From DATMXT01 sp963662765 (GTDB taxonomy: Bacteria > Bacillota > Clostridia > Oscillospirales > Feifaniaceae): a DNA stretch of 64,000 nt. The stretch spans positions 1-64,000 of the forward strand of contig CAXXUP010000005.1 in NCBI GenBank assembly GCA_963662765.2, in the 5' to 3' direction. Made by a program: the position numbers and the translations under genes. The notes under the pieces were generated by a model that saw nothing but the letters and a program-made list of their open reading frames with translations, searched no databases and had not been told where the DNA came from. How positions within the stretch are numbered: position 1 is the first letter of the stretch; each line of letters starts with the position of its first letter. Below are positions 8,618 through 17,679 of the stretch, piece by piece.

Positions 8618-9424
8618 CTAACCGATGTTGATCATTTGACCGTCGCCCTTGTCCGAACGGAAGTTGACGAAGATGAGCATGGCAAGGACAACAACGAACA
8701 TGAGCGTGGAGAGCGCGTTGATTTCCGGATTGATGCCGCGGCGAGTCATGGAATAAATCTCTATCGAAAGCGTGGAGACGCCGGGGCCCGTGGTGAAGAA
8801 GGAGATTGCAAAATCGTCGATGGACATGGTCAAGGCCAGGAGAAAGCCCGTCATCATACCGGGGAATATCTGGGGGATGATGACTTTCCAGAGCGCTTTG
8901 GCCGGCCGCATGCCGAGGTCCAGTGCGGCGTCCATCGTGTTGGGACTCAGCTGTTTAAGTTTCGGTAAAACCGAGAGCACCACGTAGGGGATGTTGAAGG
9001 CGATATGGGCTAAAAGCAGGGTGCCAAAGCCTAAAGTGATGCCGGCAAAAGTGAAGAGCAGCAGCAGGGCGACGCCGGTCACGATATCCGGGTTGAGCAT
9101 CGGAATGTAGGTGACGTCGAGAAGCAGGGTGCGAGCCGCCCCTTTGCGCATATTGTTGAGGGCGATGGCGGCCAGGGTACCGACGAAGGTCGCAACGAGG
9201 GCGGCTGAAAATGAGATGAGCAGGGTGTTGATCAGCGCCTGAATGATGCGGTCGTTTTGAAAGAGCGAGACGTACCATTTAAGCGAAAACCCGCCCCAAC
9301 TGTTGCGCAGCTTTGAGGCGTTGAAGGAGAGGGCAATGAGTACGACAATGGGCGCGTACAAAAAGACAAAGATGAGGGCGGCATAGGCGCCTGAGAGCCC
9401 GCGCCAAAGGCGGTTTGTGTTCAC
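8618..9424 (-). CDS. potC: Spermidine/putrescine ABC transporter permease PotC
   Basis: Inner-membrane permease (268 residues, about six helices) that pairs with PotB to form the polyamine channel. The cytoplasmic EAA-type loop that contacts the ATPase is visible as DAALDLGMRPAKALWKVIIP (about 158-177). It overlaps potB by four bases, indicating translational coupling. The order potA-potB-potC-potD is the standard bacterial arrangement. Confidence 0.93.
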   Translation of the reverse strand: MNTNRLWRGLSGAYAALIFVFLYAPIVVLIALSFNASKLRNSWGGFSLKWYVSLFQNDRIIQALINTLLISFSAALVATFVGTLAAIALNNMRKGAARTLLLDVTYIPMLNPDIVTGVALLLLFTFAGITLGFGTLLLAHIAFNIPYVVLSVLPKLKQLSPNTMDAALDLGMRPAKALWKVIIPQIFPGMMTGFLLALTMSIDDFAISFFTTGPGVSTLSIEIYSMTRRGINPEINALSTLMFVVVLAMLIFVNFRSDKGDGQMINIG

Positions 9425-10257
9425 AGCATCATGCCCCCTTCCTCATCATTCTTACTCATGTTTGTCAGCAGCATGATGCCGAAGACAAAAATCATGATGA
9501 TGACTGACATGGCCGAGCCAAATCCCTTGTCATCGACCAGTTTAAACTGTTTTTCAATGAGGTCGCCGATGAGCACCGTCGAGGTGCCGCCGAGTAGCCT
9601 CGAGATAACGAAGGTCGTCACAGACGGCATAAAGACCATGTTGATGCCGGACATGATGCCGGGCATCGTGAGGGGCAGCGTGACCTTGGCGAACGTGCGG
9701 GCAGGGGAGGCGCCGAGATCGCTCGATGCGTCGAGGAGGCTTGCGTCGAGTTTGACCAGCATGTTGTAGATCGGCAGGATCATAAAGGGCAGGAAGTTGT
9801 AGACCATGCCGAGGATGATGGCCCCTTCGGTGTACATGATGGATAAGGGCGCAAAGCCGAGCGCCTTGAGGGCTGTGTTGATGATGCCGTTGTTTTCAAG
9901 CAGCGACATCCAAGAGTAGGTTCGAAGCAGAAAATTCATCCACATCGGCAGGATAAATAAAAGTGAGAGGAAATTGCGCCACTTTGGTTGCAGCCGCGAG
10001 AGGATGTAAGCGATCGGATAGCCGAGCACCAGACAGATCGCCGTGGCGATAAGCGCGATGCGGAAAGAATTGAAGAGCACCTTCATGTACTGCGGCTCGG
10101 AAAAATCGAAAAATCTGGCGTAGTTGGAAAGGGTAAGCGTCAGACCGCCGTCAGAACCCGCCACCGTGACGCTGTAGAAAAAGACCAGCAGCAGCGGGGC
10201 AAGGAAAAACGTGAAGGCATAGACGGCGTAGGGGTACGCTAACCCCGAACGCCTCAC
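9421..10257 (-). CDS. potB: Spermidine/putrescine ABC transporter permease PotB
   Basis: Partner permease of PotC, 278 residues with about six membrane helices. The EAA-type loop DASSDLGASPARTFAKVTLP (about 176-195) marks the ATPase contact. Both ends overlap neighbouring pot genes by four bases. Confidence 0.93.
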   Translation of the reverse strand: MRRSGLAYPYAVYAFTFFLAPLLLVFFYSVTVAGSDGGLTLTLSNYARFFDFSEPQYMKVLFNSFRIALIATAICLVLGYPIAYILSRLQPKWRNFLSLLFILPMWMNFLLRTYSWMSLLENNGIINTALKALGFAPLSIMYTEGAIILGMVYNFLPFMILPIYNMLVKLDASLLDASSDLGASPARTFAKVTLPLTMPGIMSGINMVFMPSVTTFVISRLLGGTSTVLIGDLIEKQFKLVDDKGFGSAMSVIIMIFVFGIMLLTNMSKNDEEGGMML

Positions 10258-11354
10258 GCTTCATCCTCCTCGGGGATATCCTCCACAGGGTCGTCCGGGT
10301 AGGCGTCATCGTTTTCGAATTCTTTCATGATGTGTATGTCGTCCGGGGTCAGGCCGAGGCTGAGAAGCTGGCCGGGCGCTGCTGACTGGGTGGAGTGGAC
10401 CATCCATGTAAAGTCATCTTGCTTCACCATGATCTCGTAGTGGACGCCCTTAAAAATACAGGACTCGACGACACCGTCAATGCTGCCCTCTCCGTGCGAA
10501 CAGAGTTTGAGATCCTCCGGCCGGATGACGACTTCAATGGGTTCATTCTTGGCAAATCCGCGGTCGACACAGGCGTGGACGCTGCCGGCAAACCGGACTT
10601 TGTAATCCGCCAGCATCGTGCCATCCAGGATGTTGCTCTCGCCGATGAAGTCGGCGACAAAGGCGTTGCGAGGCTCGTTGTAGACATCCTGCGGCGTGCC
10701 GATCTGCTGAATATTGCCTCGGTTCATGACAACAATGGTGTCGGACATGGTAAGGGCTTCCTCCTGGTCATGAGTGACGTAGAGGAAGGTGATGTCGGCC
10801 TGCTGTTGAATGCGCTTAAGCTCAATTTGCATGTCTTTGCGGAGCTTCAGGTCAAGGGCACCCAAGGGCTCGTCTAAGAGCAGCACTTCGGGCTCGTTGA
10901 CAAGGGCACGGGCTATGGCGACCCGCTGCTGCTGGCCGCCCGACAGGGCCGTGACACCGCGTTTTTCGAAGCCGTTCAAATTGACGAGCTCCAGCATTTC
11001 CATGACCTTGGTGCGAATGACCTTTTCATCCAGTTTCTTGACCCGCAGTCCGAAGGCCACGTTGTCATAGATATTCAAAAAGGGGAACAGCGCATATTTC
11101 TGGAAGACGGTGTTGAGGTTGCGTCTATACGGAGGCAGGGTCGTGATATTTTTGCCCTCGAAAAAAACGCTGCCTGTGTCGGGGTAGATAAACCCGCCGA
11201 TGATCCTCAGCGTAGTCGTCTTCCCGCAGCCGGATGGGCCAAGCAGCGTCATGAATTCTCCGTCTTTGATGCTCAGGTCAATATTATTCAATACAATATC
11301 ACCGTCAAAGATCTTCGTGACCTTGACAAGCTCAATGATATTGCTTTGTGTCAT
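10254..11354 (-). CDS. potA: Spermidine/putrescine ABC transporter ATP-binding protein
   Basis: ATPase that drives the PotBC channel, 366 residues from the preferred start. Walker A GPSGCGKTT, the signature LSGGQQQR and Walker B LLLDEPLGALD are in the expected order, followed by a C-terminal TOBE-like regulatory domain (about 260-340) and an acidic tail. ATG 11354 is chosen over an in-frame ATG at 11396 because GGAAGG lies about 8 bases ahead of it. A well-formed promoter is at 11399-11427. It is the first gene of the operon. Confidence 0.94.
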   Translation of the reverse strand: MTQSNIIELVKVTKIFDGDIVLNNIDLSIKDGEFMTLLGPSGCGKTTTLRIIGGFIYPDTGSVFFEGKNITTLPPYRRNLNTVFQKYALFPFLNIYDNVAFGLRVKKLDEKVIRTKVMEMLELVNLNGFEKRGVTALSGGQQQRVAIARALVNEPEVLLLDEPLGALDLKLRKDMQIELKRIQQQADITFLYVTHDQEEALTMSDTIVVMNRGNIQQIGTPQDVYNEPRNAFVADFIGESNILDGTMLADYKVRFAGSVHACVDRGFAKNEPIEVVIRPEDLKLCSHGEGSIDGVVESCIFKGVHYEIMVKQDDFTWMVHSTQSAAPGQLLSLGLTPDDIHIMKEFENDDAYPDDPVEDIPEEDEA

Positions 11355-11398
11355 TCTCTTATCCTTCCACCCTTCAATGAAAAATGTAAAGCTCATAT

Positions 11399-11427
11399 AT
11401 CATAGGTTTAATTGGCCGAAATGTCAA
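11399..11427 (-). promoter_or_regulatory. Predicted sigma-A promoter of potABCD
   Basis: On the minus strand TTGACA (11427-11422) and TATGAT (11404-11399) are 17 bases apart, about 45 bases ahead of the potA start. The -35 box overlaps the last codons of the upstream pseudouridine synthase gene. Confidence 0.75.
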
Positions 11428-12374
11428 TGATTTTGCATAAAATCATCGAAAATCTTTGTCTGGTGCGAAAAAAACTCCTTTTTGTCCAGATAACTCAGGA
11501 TTCCTCGATAATCCTCAAGTTCAAACCGAAGCTTGTAGGCGCAAAGCGCCTGCCCTGTGGCGCCTTTGGGACCCGTTTTTCCGTACTTTCCGTCGCCGAC
11601 AAGCGGATGTCCCACATGGGCCATATGGGCGCGTATCTGGTGCGTACGGCCCGTCACAAGGTCTACTTCAAGCAGGGATATCCCGTCCGTGCAGTGCAGC
11701 GTTTTGTATCGGGTGATGATCTGGACCGTGTCGGGCCCTTTCCGGTCGTAGACCGCAACCCGCTTTTCGTCCATGTCTCGGGAGAGATAGGCCGTCAGGG
11801 TAGCCGAGGGCGGCACGGGGCAGCCCATCACAAGCGCGAGATAGGTCTTTTTGAGCAGGCGTTCTTTGATAATTGCATTCATTTCACGCAGCGCCGCGGC
11901 GTTTTTGGCGGCGATACAAAGGCCCGCCGTATTCCGGTCGATGCGGTTGCACAGTGCCGGCGCAAAACTGCTCTCATTTTCTGGCACATATTCGCCCTTT
12001 TGATACAGGTAGGCCTTGATGTTATTGATTAAGGTGTTGTAGCTCTCCGCGTCATCGCTGTGGACAATCATGCCGACCGGCTTATCGGCAATCAGAATGT
12101 TGTCATCCTCGTAGACGACGGAAAGCCGCGGCGTAAGCTTAGTGACCGCCTTTTCCTCCTCACGCCCTTCCAGCAGATCGTCGTTGATATAGAGCTGCAG
12201 CACGTCGCCCTCGCAAAGTTGGTACTGTGCTGTGGTCCGTGCACCGGCAAGCTTGATCCGCTTTGTGCGGATATACTTAAACATAAGGGCGGGGGGGAGT
12301 GCCGGGCAGGCCTTGGTCAGGAATTTGTCCAGCCGCTGTCCGGCGTCGTTTTTGCCGATCGTGATTTCCTTCAT
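11424..12374 (-). CDS. RluA/RluD-family 23S rRNA pseudouridine synthase
   Basis: Enzyme that isomerises uridine to pseudouridine in rRNA, 316 residues. It has an N-terminal S4 RNA-binding domain (about 1-60) and an RluA-type catalytic core. The catalytic Asp is D146 in NRIDRNTAG, which corresponds to HRLDxxTSG, so the usual His is Asn and Leu is Ile. Downstream are the conserved blocks GRTHQIRAHMAHVGHPLVGD. The exact target base cannot be assigned, so no RluC or RluD symbol is given. A divergent promoter pair separates it from pyrE. Confidence 0.9.
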   Translation of the reverse strand: MKEITIGKNDAGQRLDKFLTKACPALPPALMFKYIRTKRIKLAGARTTAQYQLCEGDVLQLYINDDLLEGREEEKAVTKLTPRLSVVYEDDNILIADKPVGMIVHSDDAESYNTLINNIKAYLYQKGEYVPENESSFAPALCNRIDRNTAGLCIAAKNAAALREMNAIIKERLLKKTYLALVMGCPVPPSATLTAYLSRDMDEKRVAVYDRKGPDTVQIITRYKTLHCTDGISLLEVDLVTGRTHQIRAHMAHVGHPLVGDGKYGKTGPKGATGQALCAYKLRFELEDYRGILSYLDKKEFFSHQTKIFDDFMQNH

Positions 12375-12435
12375 GCAAAACTCCTTGGAAACGGGTATAA
12401 ATTAAAAAAGCGCGTAGCCCCCGCTTGTATGTAGT

Positions 12436-12464
12436 ATTATAACACAAATGAAACGATGTGTAAA
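12436..12464 (-). promoter_or_regulatory. Predicted promoter of the pseudouridine synthase
   Basis: On the minus strand TTTACA (12464-12459) and TATAAT (12441-12436) are spaced by 17 bases, about 60 bases ahead of the start codon. Confidence 0.75.
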
Positions 12465-12480
12465 TTTTTAAGAATTGGGA

Positions 12481-12509
12481 TTTCCATTTTACGATGTTTA
12501 TAGTATAAT
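12481..12509 (+). promoter_or_regulatory. Predicted promoter of the pyrE-radC-uvrBA group
   Basis: TTTCCA (12481-12486) and TATAAT (12504-12509) are 17 bases apart, 24 bases before the pyrE ATG. It is back-to-back with the minus-strand promoter at 12436-12464. Confidence 0.72.
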
Positions 12510-12533
12510 GAATCGGTTGAAAGGGGAGTAGAC

Positions 12534-13112
12534 ATGCTTACAAAAGAACAGATTATTGACATTCTCAAAGAGGCCGGTGCGTTTTTAGAAGGGCACTTCC
12601 TGCTGACTTCCGGCCGGCACAGCGACAAGTATGTGCAGTGCGCCAGAGTGTTCCTTGACGCAAAGTACAGCGAGCCTATCTGCAAGGAGATTGCCGACCA
12701 CTTTAGGGACGACGATGTCGATATCGTCATCGGACCCGCCATGGGCGCCGTTCAGCTTGCCTACGAAGTCGGCAGACAGCTTGGCTGCCGCAACTTTTTC
12801 ACGGAGCGGGAAGAGGGAAAAATGACACTGCGCCGCGGCTTTGCCGTGGAGCCCGGCGATCGGGTCCTGGTGGTTGAGGACGTCGTCACGACCGGCGGCT
12901 CCGCCAAAGAGGTCGTTGAAATTGTGAAGGCGTCGGGCGGCATTGTCGTCGGCGTGGGATCTGTCATCGACCGCACAGGCGGCAAGATGGACTTCGGTGT
13001 GCCCTTCCGGCCGGCCCTTTCCATGGAAGTGGTCTCCTGGGCGGCGGACGAGTGCCCGCTGTGCAAAGAGGGCCTGCCCTACGTCAAGCCCGGTAGCCGC
13101 AAAAAGTTATGA
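12534..13112 (+). CDS. pyrE: Orotate phosphoribosyltransferase
   Basis: Cytoplasmic enzyme of pyrimidine synthesis that joins orotate and PRPP to give OMP. The 192-residue protein has the PRPP-binding motif VLVVEDVVTTGGS at 111-123 and the flexible-loop lysine region EREEGKMTLRRG at about 91-102. The ATG follows AAGGGGAG. The start of the next gene overlaps its stop by four bases. The DNA-repair genes downstream look co-transcribed with it. Confidence 0.94.
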   Translation: MLTKEQIIDILKEAGAFLEGHFLLTSGRHSDKYVQCARVFLDAKYSEPICKEIADHFRDDDVDIVIGPAMGAVQLAYEVGRQLGCRNFFTEREEGKMTLRRGFAVEPGDRVLVVEDVVTTGGSAKEVVEIVKASGGIVVGVGSVIDRTGGKMDFGVPFRPALSMEVVSWAADECPLCKEGLPYVKPGSRKKL

Positions 13113-13834
13113 GCGCAGGACCTCACGACGGCCACCGGCAGCGCATGCGGGAGCGGTTTATGCAAAACGGCTTTCGGGGATTTGCCGCCCACGAGGTCCT
13201 GGAATATCTGCTCTTTTTCGCCAGGGCGCGCGGTGACACGAACGAGACGGCGCACGCGCTGATTGAACGGTTCGGTTCGCTGCGCGCCGTCTTCGATACT
13301 CCCATTGAGGAACTTGCGGCCTGCAAAGATATCGGGGACCACACGGCGTATCTGCTTAAAATGGTGCCCGAACTGGCTAGGGTTTACGCCGAAAGCGGAC
13401 ATGAACCGGGCGCCGTTACGACGACGGGCGACGCGGCGGCACTGCTTGCCCCAAAATTTTTTGGGACAGGCGAAGAGGTCGTGGCCATGCTCTGCCTCGA
13501 CAACCGCAGAAATCCGAAGTTCTGCGACATCCTGTACGAGGGCAGTGTCAATGCGGTCGACGTCAACATACGGCTTTTGATGGAAAAGGTGCTTGCGACC
13601 AAGTCGGTAGGGGTCGTCTTAGCCCATAACCACCCGAACGGCATCGCCATTCCGTCGGAGCTCGACATTGCGACCACCATCAGACTGCGGGAGTATTTGC
13701 GCGGAATTAACGTGACCCTTGTCGACCACCTTGTCATGGTGGAGGGGGATTACATCAGCATGGCCGAAAGCGGGTTTCTCGACGAGGGCTATGTGAGAAG
13801 AAATATCTATAGGAGCGAGCTTGACCTTGAATAA
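13109..13834 (+). CDS. radC: RadC-family JAB/MPN-domain protein
   Basis: A 241-residue member of the RadC family (JAMM metalloprotease-like fold; true function not settled). The N-terminal part is helix-hairpin-helix-like and the C-terminal domain has the metal motif AHNHPNG with H173 and H175, followed by D186. E122 may be the acidic catalytic partner. The start overlaps pyrE by four bases and the end overlaps uvrB by 14 bases. Confidence 0.9.
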   Translation: MSAGPHDGHRQRMRERFMQNGFRGFAAHEVLEYLLFFARARGDTNETAHALIERFGSLRAVFDTPIEELAACKDIGDHTAYLLKMVPELARVYAESGHEPGAVTTTGDAAALLAPKFFGTGEEVVAMLCLDNRRNPKFCDILYEGSVNAVDVNIRLLMEKVLATKSVGVVLAHNHPNGIAIPSELDIATTIRLREYLRGINVTLVDHLVMVEGDYISMAESGFLDEGYVRRNIYRSELDLE

Positions 13835-15800
13835 TGCGTTTCAGGTCGTGTCGAATTACACGCCCTCCGGTGACCAGCCCAAAGCCATCGCTGAGCTGAC
13901 AAAAGGCGTGCTGCGCGGGGATAAGATGCAGACACTGCTCGGCGTCACCGGCTCCGGCAAGACCTATACCATGGCCAATATCATTGAAAAGGTCGGCCGG
14001 CCGACCCTTGTACTCGCGCACAACAAGACGCTGGCCGCCCAGCTTTGCAGTGAGTTTCGGGAGTTTTTTCCCGGCAGCGCCGTGGAATATTTTGTCTCCT
14101 ACTACGATTATTACCAACCGGAGTCCTATATTCCGTCCACCGACACATTTATCGAGAAGGACTCGTCCATCAACGACGAGCTTGATAAGCTGCGCCACTC
14201 GGCCACCGCCGCCCTCTACGAGCGCAGAGACGTCATCATCGTGGCGTCGGTCTCCTGCATATATGGACTCGGAGACCCTAAGGAGTACACTGAACTCGCC
14301 GTCACCCTGCGCCCCGGCCAGAAAATGGAGCGGGACGATCTGGTGAGACGGCTCGTCAAGCTCCAGTATGAGCGAAACGACATGTCATTAACCCGCTCCA
14401 ACTTCCGGGTCAGAGGGGACGTTGTCGAAATATTCCCGGCGGGCTCTACCGACCGGGTGCTGCGGGTAGAACTCTGGGGGGACGAGATCGAGCGGATCAG
14501 CGAGATTGACCCCTTGACCGGCGAAGTACTGTCCCTCCCGAAGTTTGAAATTGTCTTTCCGGCCTCACACTACGTCGTGTCGCAGGATAAAATGGAGCGC
14601 TCCATCGGCGAAATCGAGCGGGAGCTTGAAGCGCAGATCAAATTTTTTAAGGACAACGGCAAGCTGATCGAGGCCCAGCGCATTGAACAGCGCACCCGCT
14701 ACGACATCGAAATGCTGCGGGAGATCGGATTTTGTTCCGGTATTGAAAACTACTCCCGCATCCTCTTGGGGCGCGAGCCGGGCGCCACACCCTACACGCT
14801 GCTCGACTATATGCCAAAAGACTTCCTGATGTTTGTCGACGAGTCCCATGTCATGCTGCCGCAGGCGCGGGGCATGTTCGGTGGGGATTTCTCCCGTAAA
14901 AAGTCGCTTGTGGACTTCGGCTTTCGGCTGCCCTCCGCTTTCGACAACCGACCCCTCAACTTTGCTGAGTTCGAGCAGCGGGTGGGGCAGGTCATTTTCG
15001 TGTCGGCGACGCCGAGCGAGTATGAGCGCAGCCACTCCTCCCAGATTGTCGAGCAGGTCATCCGGCCTACGGGGCTCTTAGACCCGGAAGTGGAGGTTCG
15101 GCCGACCGAAGGGCAAATTGACGACCTCTACGGCGAGATTATAAAACGGGCCGAAAAGGGCGAACGGGTGCTTGTCACGACCCTCACAAAGAAGATGGCC
15201 GAGGACCTCACGGCCTACTACGAGAATATGGGCCTTCGGATTCGGTATATGCACCACGACATCGACACGATCGAACGGATGGAGATCATTCGCGACCTTC
15301 GGCTTGGTGAGTTCGACGTGCTGGTCGGGATCAACTTGCTGCGGGAGGGGCTCGACTTGCCCGAGGTCTCGCTTGTCGCCATTTTGGACGCCGACAAAGA
15401 GGGGTTTTTGCGCGGGTCCACAAGTCTCGTCCAGACCATCGGCCGGGCGGCCAGAAACGTTGAGGGCCGGGTCATCATGTATGCGGACCGGTATACCGAC
15501 TCCATGCGCTTCGCCCTCAGTGAGACCGAGCGCCGCCGCGGCATTCAAAAAGCGTACAACGACGAGCACAGCATCACTCCGACGACCATCGTCAAGAGTG
15601 TGCGCGATGTCATTGAAATCTCCTCCAAGGTGGAGGTTGAGGGCATCTCGAAAAAGCATATGTCCCACAGAGAGCGGCTGGATTTGATCGAAAAACTCAC
15701 AAAGGAAATGCGGGCCGCCGCGAAAATTCTGGAGTTCGAGCACGCCGCCTACCTGCGGGATCGGATAAACGAACTGCAAAAAGGAGCATCCAAAACTTGA
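13821..15800 (+). CDS. uvrB: Excinuclease ABC subunit B
   Basis: Damage-verifying helicase-like subunit of nucleotide excision repair, 659 residues, a normal length. Walker A GVTGSGKT is at 41-48, the beta-hairpin region YYDYYQPESYIP at about 92-103, helicase motifs DVLVGINLLREGLDLPE and QTIGRAARN in the second half, and a C-terminal UVR motif. The start is TTG 13821 or TTG 13827, both served by AGGAG at 13811-13815. The stop overlaps the TTG start of uvrA. Confidence 0.95.
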   Translation: MTLNNAFQVVSNYTPSGDQPKAIAELTKGVLRGDKMQTLLGVTGSGKTYTMANIIEKVGRPTLVLAHNKTLAAQLCSEFREFFPGSAVEYFVSYYDYYQPESYIPSTDTFIEKDSSINDELDKLRHSATAALYERRDVIIVASVSCIYGLGDPKEYTELAVTLRPGQKMERDDLVRRLVKLQYERNDMSLTRSNFRVRGDVVEIFPAGSTDRVLRVELWGDEIERISEIDPLTGEVLSLPKFEIVFPASHYVVSQDKMERSIGEIERELEAQIKFFKDNGKLIEAQRIEQRTRYDIEMLREIGFCSGIENYSRILLGREPGATPYTLLDYMPKDFLMFVDESHVMLPQARGMFGGDFSRKKSLVDFGFRLPSAFDNRPLNFAEFEQRVGQVIFVSATPSEYERSHSSQIVEQVIRPTGLLDPEVEVRPTEGQIDDLYGEIIKRAEKGERVLVTTLTKKMAEDLTAYYENMGLRIRYMHHDIDTIERMEIIRDLRLGEFDVLVGINLLREGLDLPEVSLVAILDADKEGFLRGSTSLVQTIGRAARNVEGRVIMYADRYTDSMRFALSETERRRGIQKAYNDEHSITPTTIVKSVRDVIEISSKVEVEGISKKHMSHRERLDLIEKLTKEMRAAAKILEFEHAAYLRDRINELQKGASKT

Positions 15801-17662
15801 TTGATAAAATATCGGTACGGGGCGCGAAAGCCCACAACTTAAAAGATATCGACGTCGACATCCCGCGGGACAAGCTGGTGGTCGTAACGGGGCTTTCGGG
15901 CTCCGGCAAGTCGTCTTTGGCCTTCGACACCATATACGCCGAGGGCCAGCGCCGGTATGTCGAATCGCTGTCCTCCTACGCCCGTCAGTTTTTGGGGCAG
16001 ATGGATAAGCCCGACGTCACCAGCATCGAGGGGCTGTCTCCCGCCATCTCGATCGACCAAAAGACCACCTCGAAGAACCCGCGGTCGACCGTCGGAACCG
16101 TGACCGAAATTTACGATTATCTGCGCCTTCTCTATGCCCGCATCGGCATTCCGCACTGCCCTGTCTGTGGCCGCGAGATCACGCAGCAGACGGTGGACCA
16201 GATTGTCGACAGCATTCTGGAGCTGCCCGCCGGCACCCGCATTCAAGTGCTGGCTCCCGTCGTGCGGCAGCGCAAGGGAGAGCATCAGAAAGTCTTTGAG
16301 GACGCCCGCAAAGGCGGCTTTGTGAGGGTCCGGGTCAACGGCGAAATGCACGACCTCTCGGAGGACTTTGATCTCAAAAAGACTTTCAAACACAACATTG
16401 AAGTCGTGGTTGATCGCCTGGTCGTGACCCCCGAAATCCGCTCTCGGCTTGCCGAGTCGGTCGAGGCTGCATCGGCACTCGCGGGCGGCCTGACCTTAAT
16501 TGACGCTGACGGGACGGAGCAGCTCTATTCCCAAAGCTATGCCTGCCCCGATCACGGGGTCAGCGTCGAGGAGCTGACCCCCCGCATGTTCTCCTTCAAC
16601 AATCCCTACGGCGCTTGCCCCGCCTGCACGGGGCTCGGCTCCATTTTGAAAATCGACCCCGACCTCATCGTACCCAACAAGTCGCTCTCGGTCAGGGGCG
16701 GCGCCATCAAGGCCTCCGGTTGGAACTTTGTCTACGGCGGCACCATCGCCCAGATGTACTACGAAGGGCTGGCCGCCCACTACGGATTTTCCCTCGACGT
16801 GCCCTTCGGCGAGCTGCCAAAGAAAGCGCAGGACGTCATTTTGTACGGCACGGACGGCGAGAAGATCAAGATGACCCGGGTCAACGAGTACGGCACCGGA
16901 AGCTACTACACCGACTATGAGGGCATTGTCAATAACCTGATGCGCCGTCACCGGGAGACAAACTCCGACTGGATTCGCGCTGAAATCGAGTCCTCCATGA
17001 CCATGGCGCCCTGCCCCGAGTGCGAGGGAAAGCGCCTCAATAAAAATGTGCTGGCAGTCACGGTCGGCGGACTGAATATCATCGAGCTGACAAGTCTCCC
17101 CATTGTGGAAGAGATGGAGTTTTTAAAAAATCTCTCGCTTACGGCGACCCATCAGCTCATTGCCCATCAAATCCTGAAGGAAATTGAAGATAGGCTCTCC
17201 TTCCTGCGCAATGTGGGGCTCGACTATCTCACACTGGCCCGGTCTGCCGGCAGCCTGTCGGGGGGCGAGAGCCAGCGCATTCGGCTTGCGACCCAGATAG
17301 GCTCCTCTCTGACGGGAGTGCTCTACATCCTCGACGAGCCCTCGATCGGGCTGCACCAGAAGGACAACCGCAAGCTGCTCGATACCTTAAAACGGCTGCG
17401 GGACCTCGGCAACACCCTCATTGTCGTCGAGCACGACGAGGAGACCATGTTTGAGGCCGACCACATCATCGACATTGGACCCGGGGCCGGCATCCACGGC
17501 GGCGAGGTCGTGGCGCAGGGCACGGTCGACGACATCATGCGCACCGAGGGCTCCATCACGGGTCAGTACCTCAGCCACAAAAAGTTTATTCCGGTGCCGG
17601 AAATTCGCAACCCGGAAACGGCGGCATCCTGCGCATTGTCGGCGCCTGCGAAAACAATTTAA
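15797..17662 (+). CDS. uvrA: Excinuclease ABC subunit A, 5' part of a frameshifted gene
   Basis: DNA-damage recognition ATPase. This part (621 codons, TTG start after AAGGAG) carries the first Walker A GLSGSGKSS, zinc-finger cysteines (CPVCGR), the signature SGGESQRIRL and Walker B LYILDEPSIGL. After KKFIPVPEIRN (near 17610) the frame runs into unrelated residues and stops at 17662, while the family-like sequence continues in the next frame. One missing base near 17609-17613 explains this. Joined to the next feature it would give about 946 residues, the normal UvrA length. Confidence 0.93.
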   Translation: MIDKISVRGAKAHNLKDIDVDIPRDKLVVVTGLSGSGKSSLAFDTIYAEGQRRYVESLSSYARQFLGQMDKPDVTSIEGLSPAISIDQKTTSKNPRSTVGTVTEIYDYLRLLYARIGIPHCPVCGREITQQTVDQIVDSILELPAGTRIQVLAPVVRQRKGEHQKVFEDARKGGFVRVRVNGEMHDLSEDFDLKKTFKHNIEVVVDRLVVTPEIRSRLAESVEAASALAGGLTLIDADGTEQLYSQSYACPDHGVSVEELTPRMFSFNNPYGACPACTGLGSILKIDPDLIVPNKSLSVRGGAIKASGWNFVYGGTIAQMYYEGLAAHYGFSLDVPFGELPKKAQDVILYGTDGEKIKMTRVNEYGTGSYYTDYEGIVNNLMRRHRETNSDWIRAEIESSMTMAPCPECEGKRLNKNVLAVTVGGLNIIELTSLPIVEEMEFLKNLSLTATHQLIAHQILKEIEDRLSFLRNVGLDYLTLARSAGSLSGGESQRIRLATQIGSSLTGVLYILDEPSIGLHQKDNRKLLDTLKRLRDLGNTLIVVEHDEETMFEADHIIDIGPGAGIHGGEVVAQGTVDDIMRTEGSITGQYLSHKKFIPVPEIRNPETAASCALSAPAKTI

Positions 17663-17679
17663 AAGACATCACGGTTGAC

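Noticed and set aside
17575..17590. Programmed -1 frameshift site in uvrA
   Set aside because: CAAAAAG is a poor slippery heptamer in the required phase, UvrA is not known to use recoding, and the family-like join lies about 30 bases downstream. A one-base sequence change is simpler.
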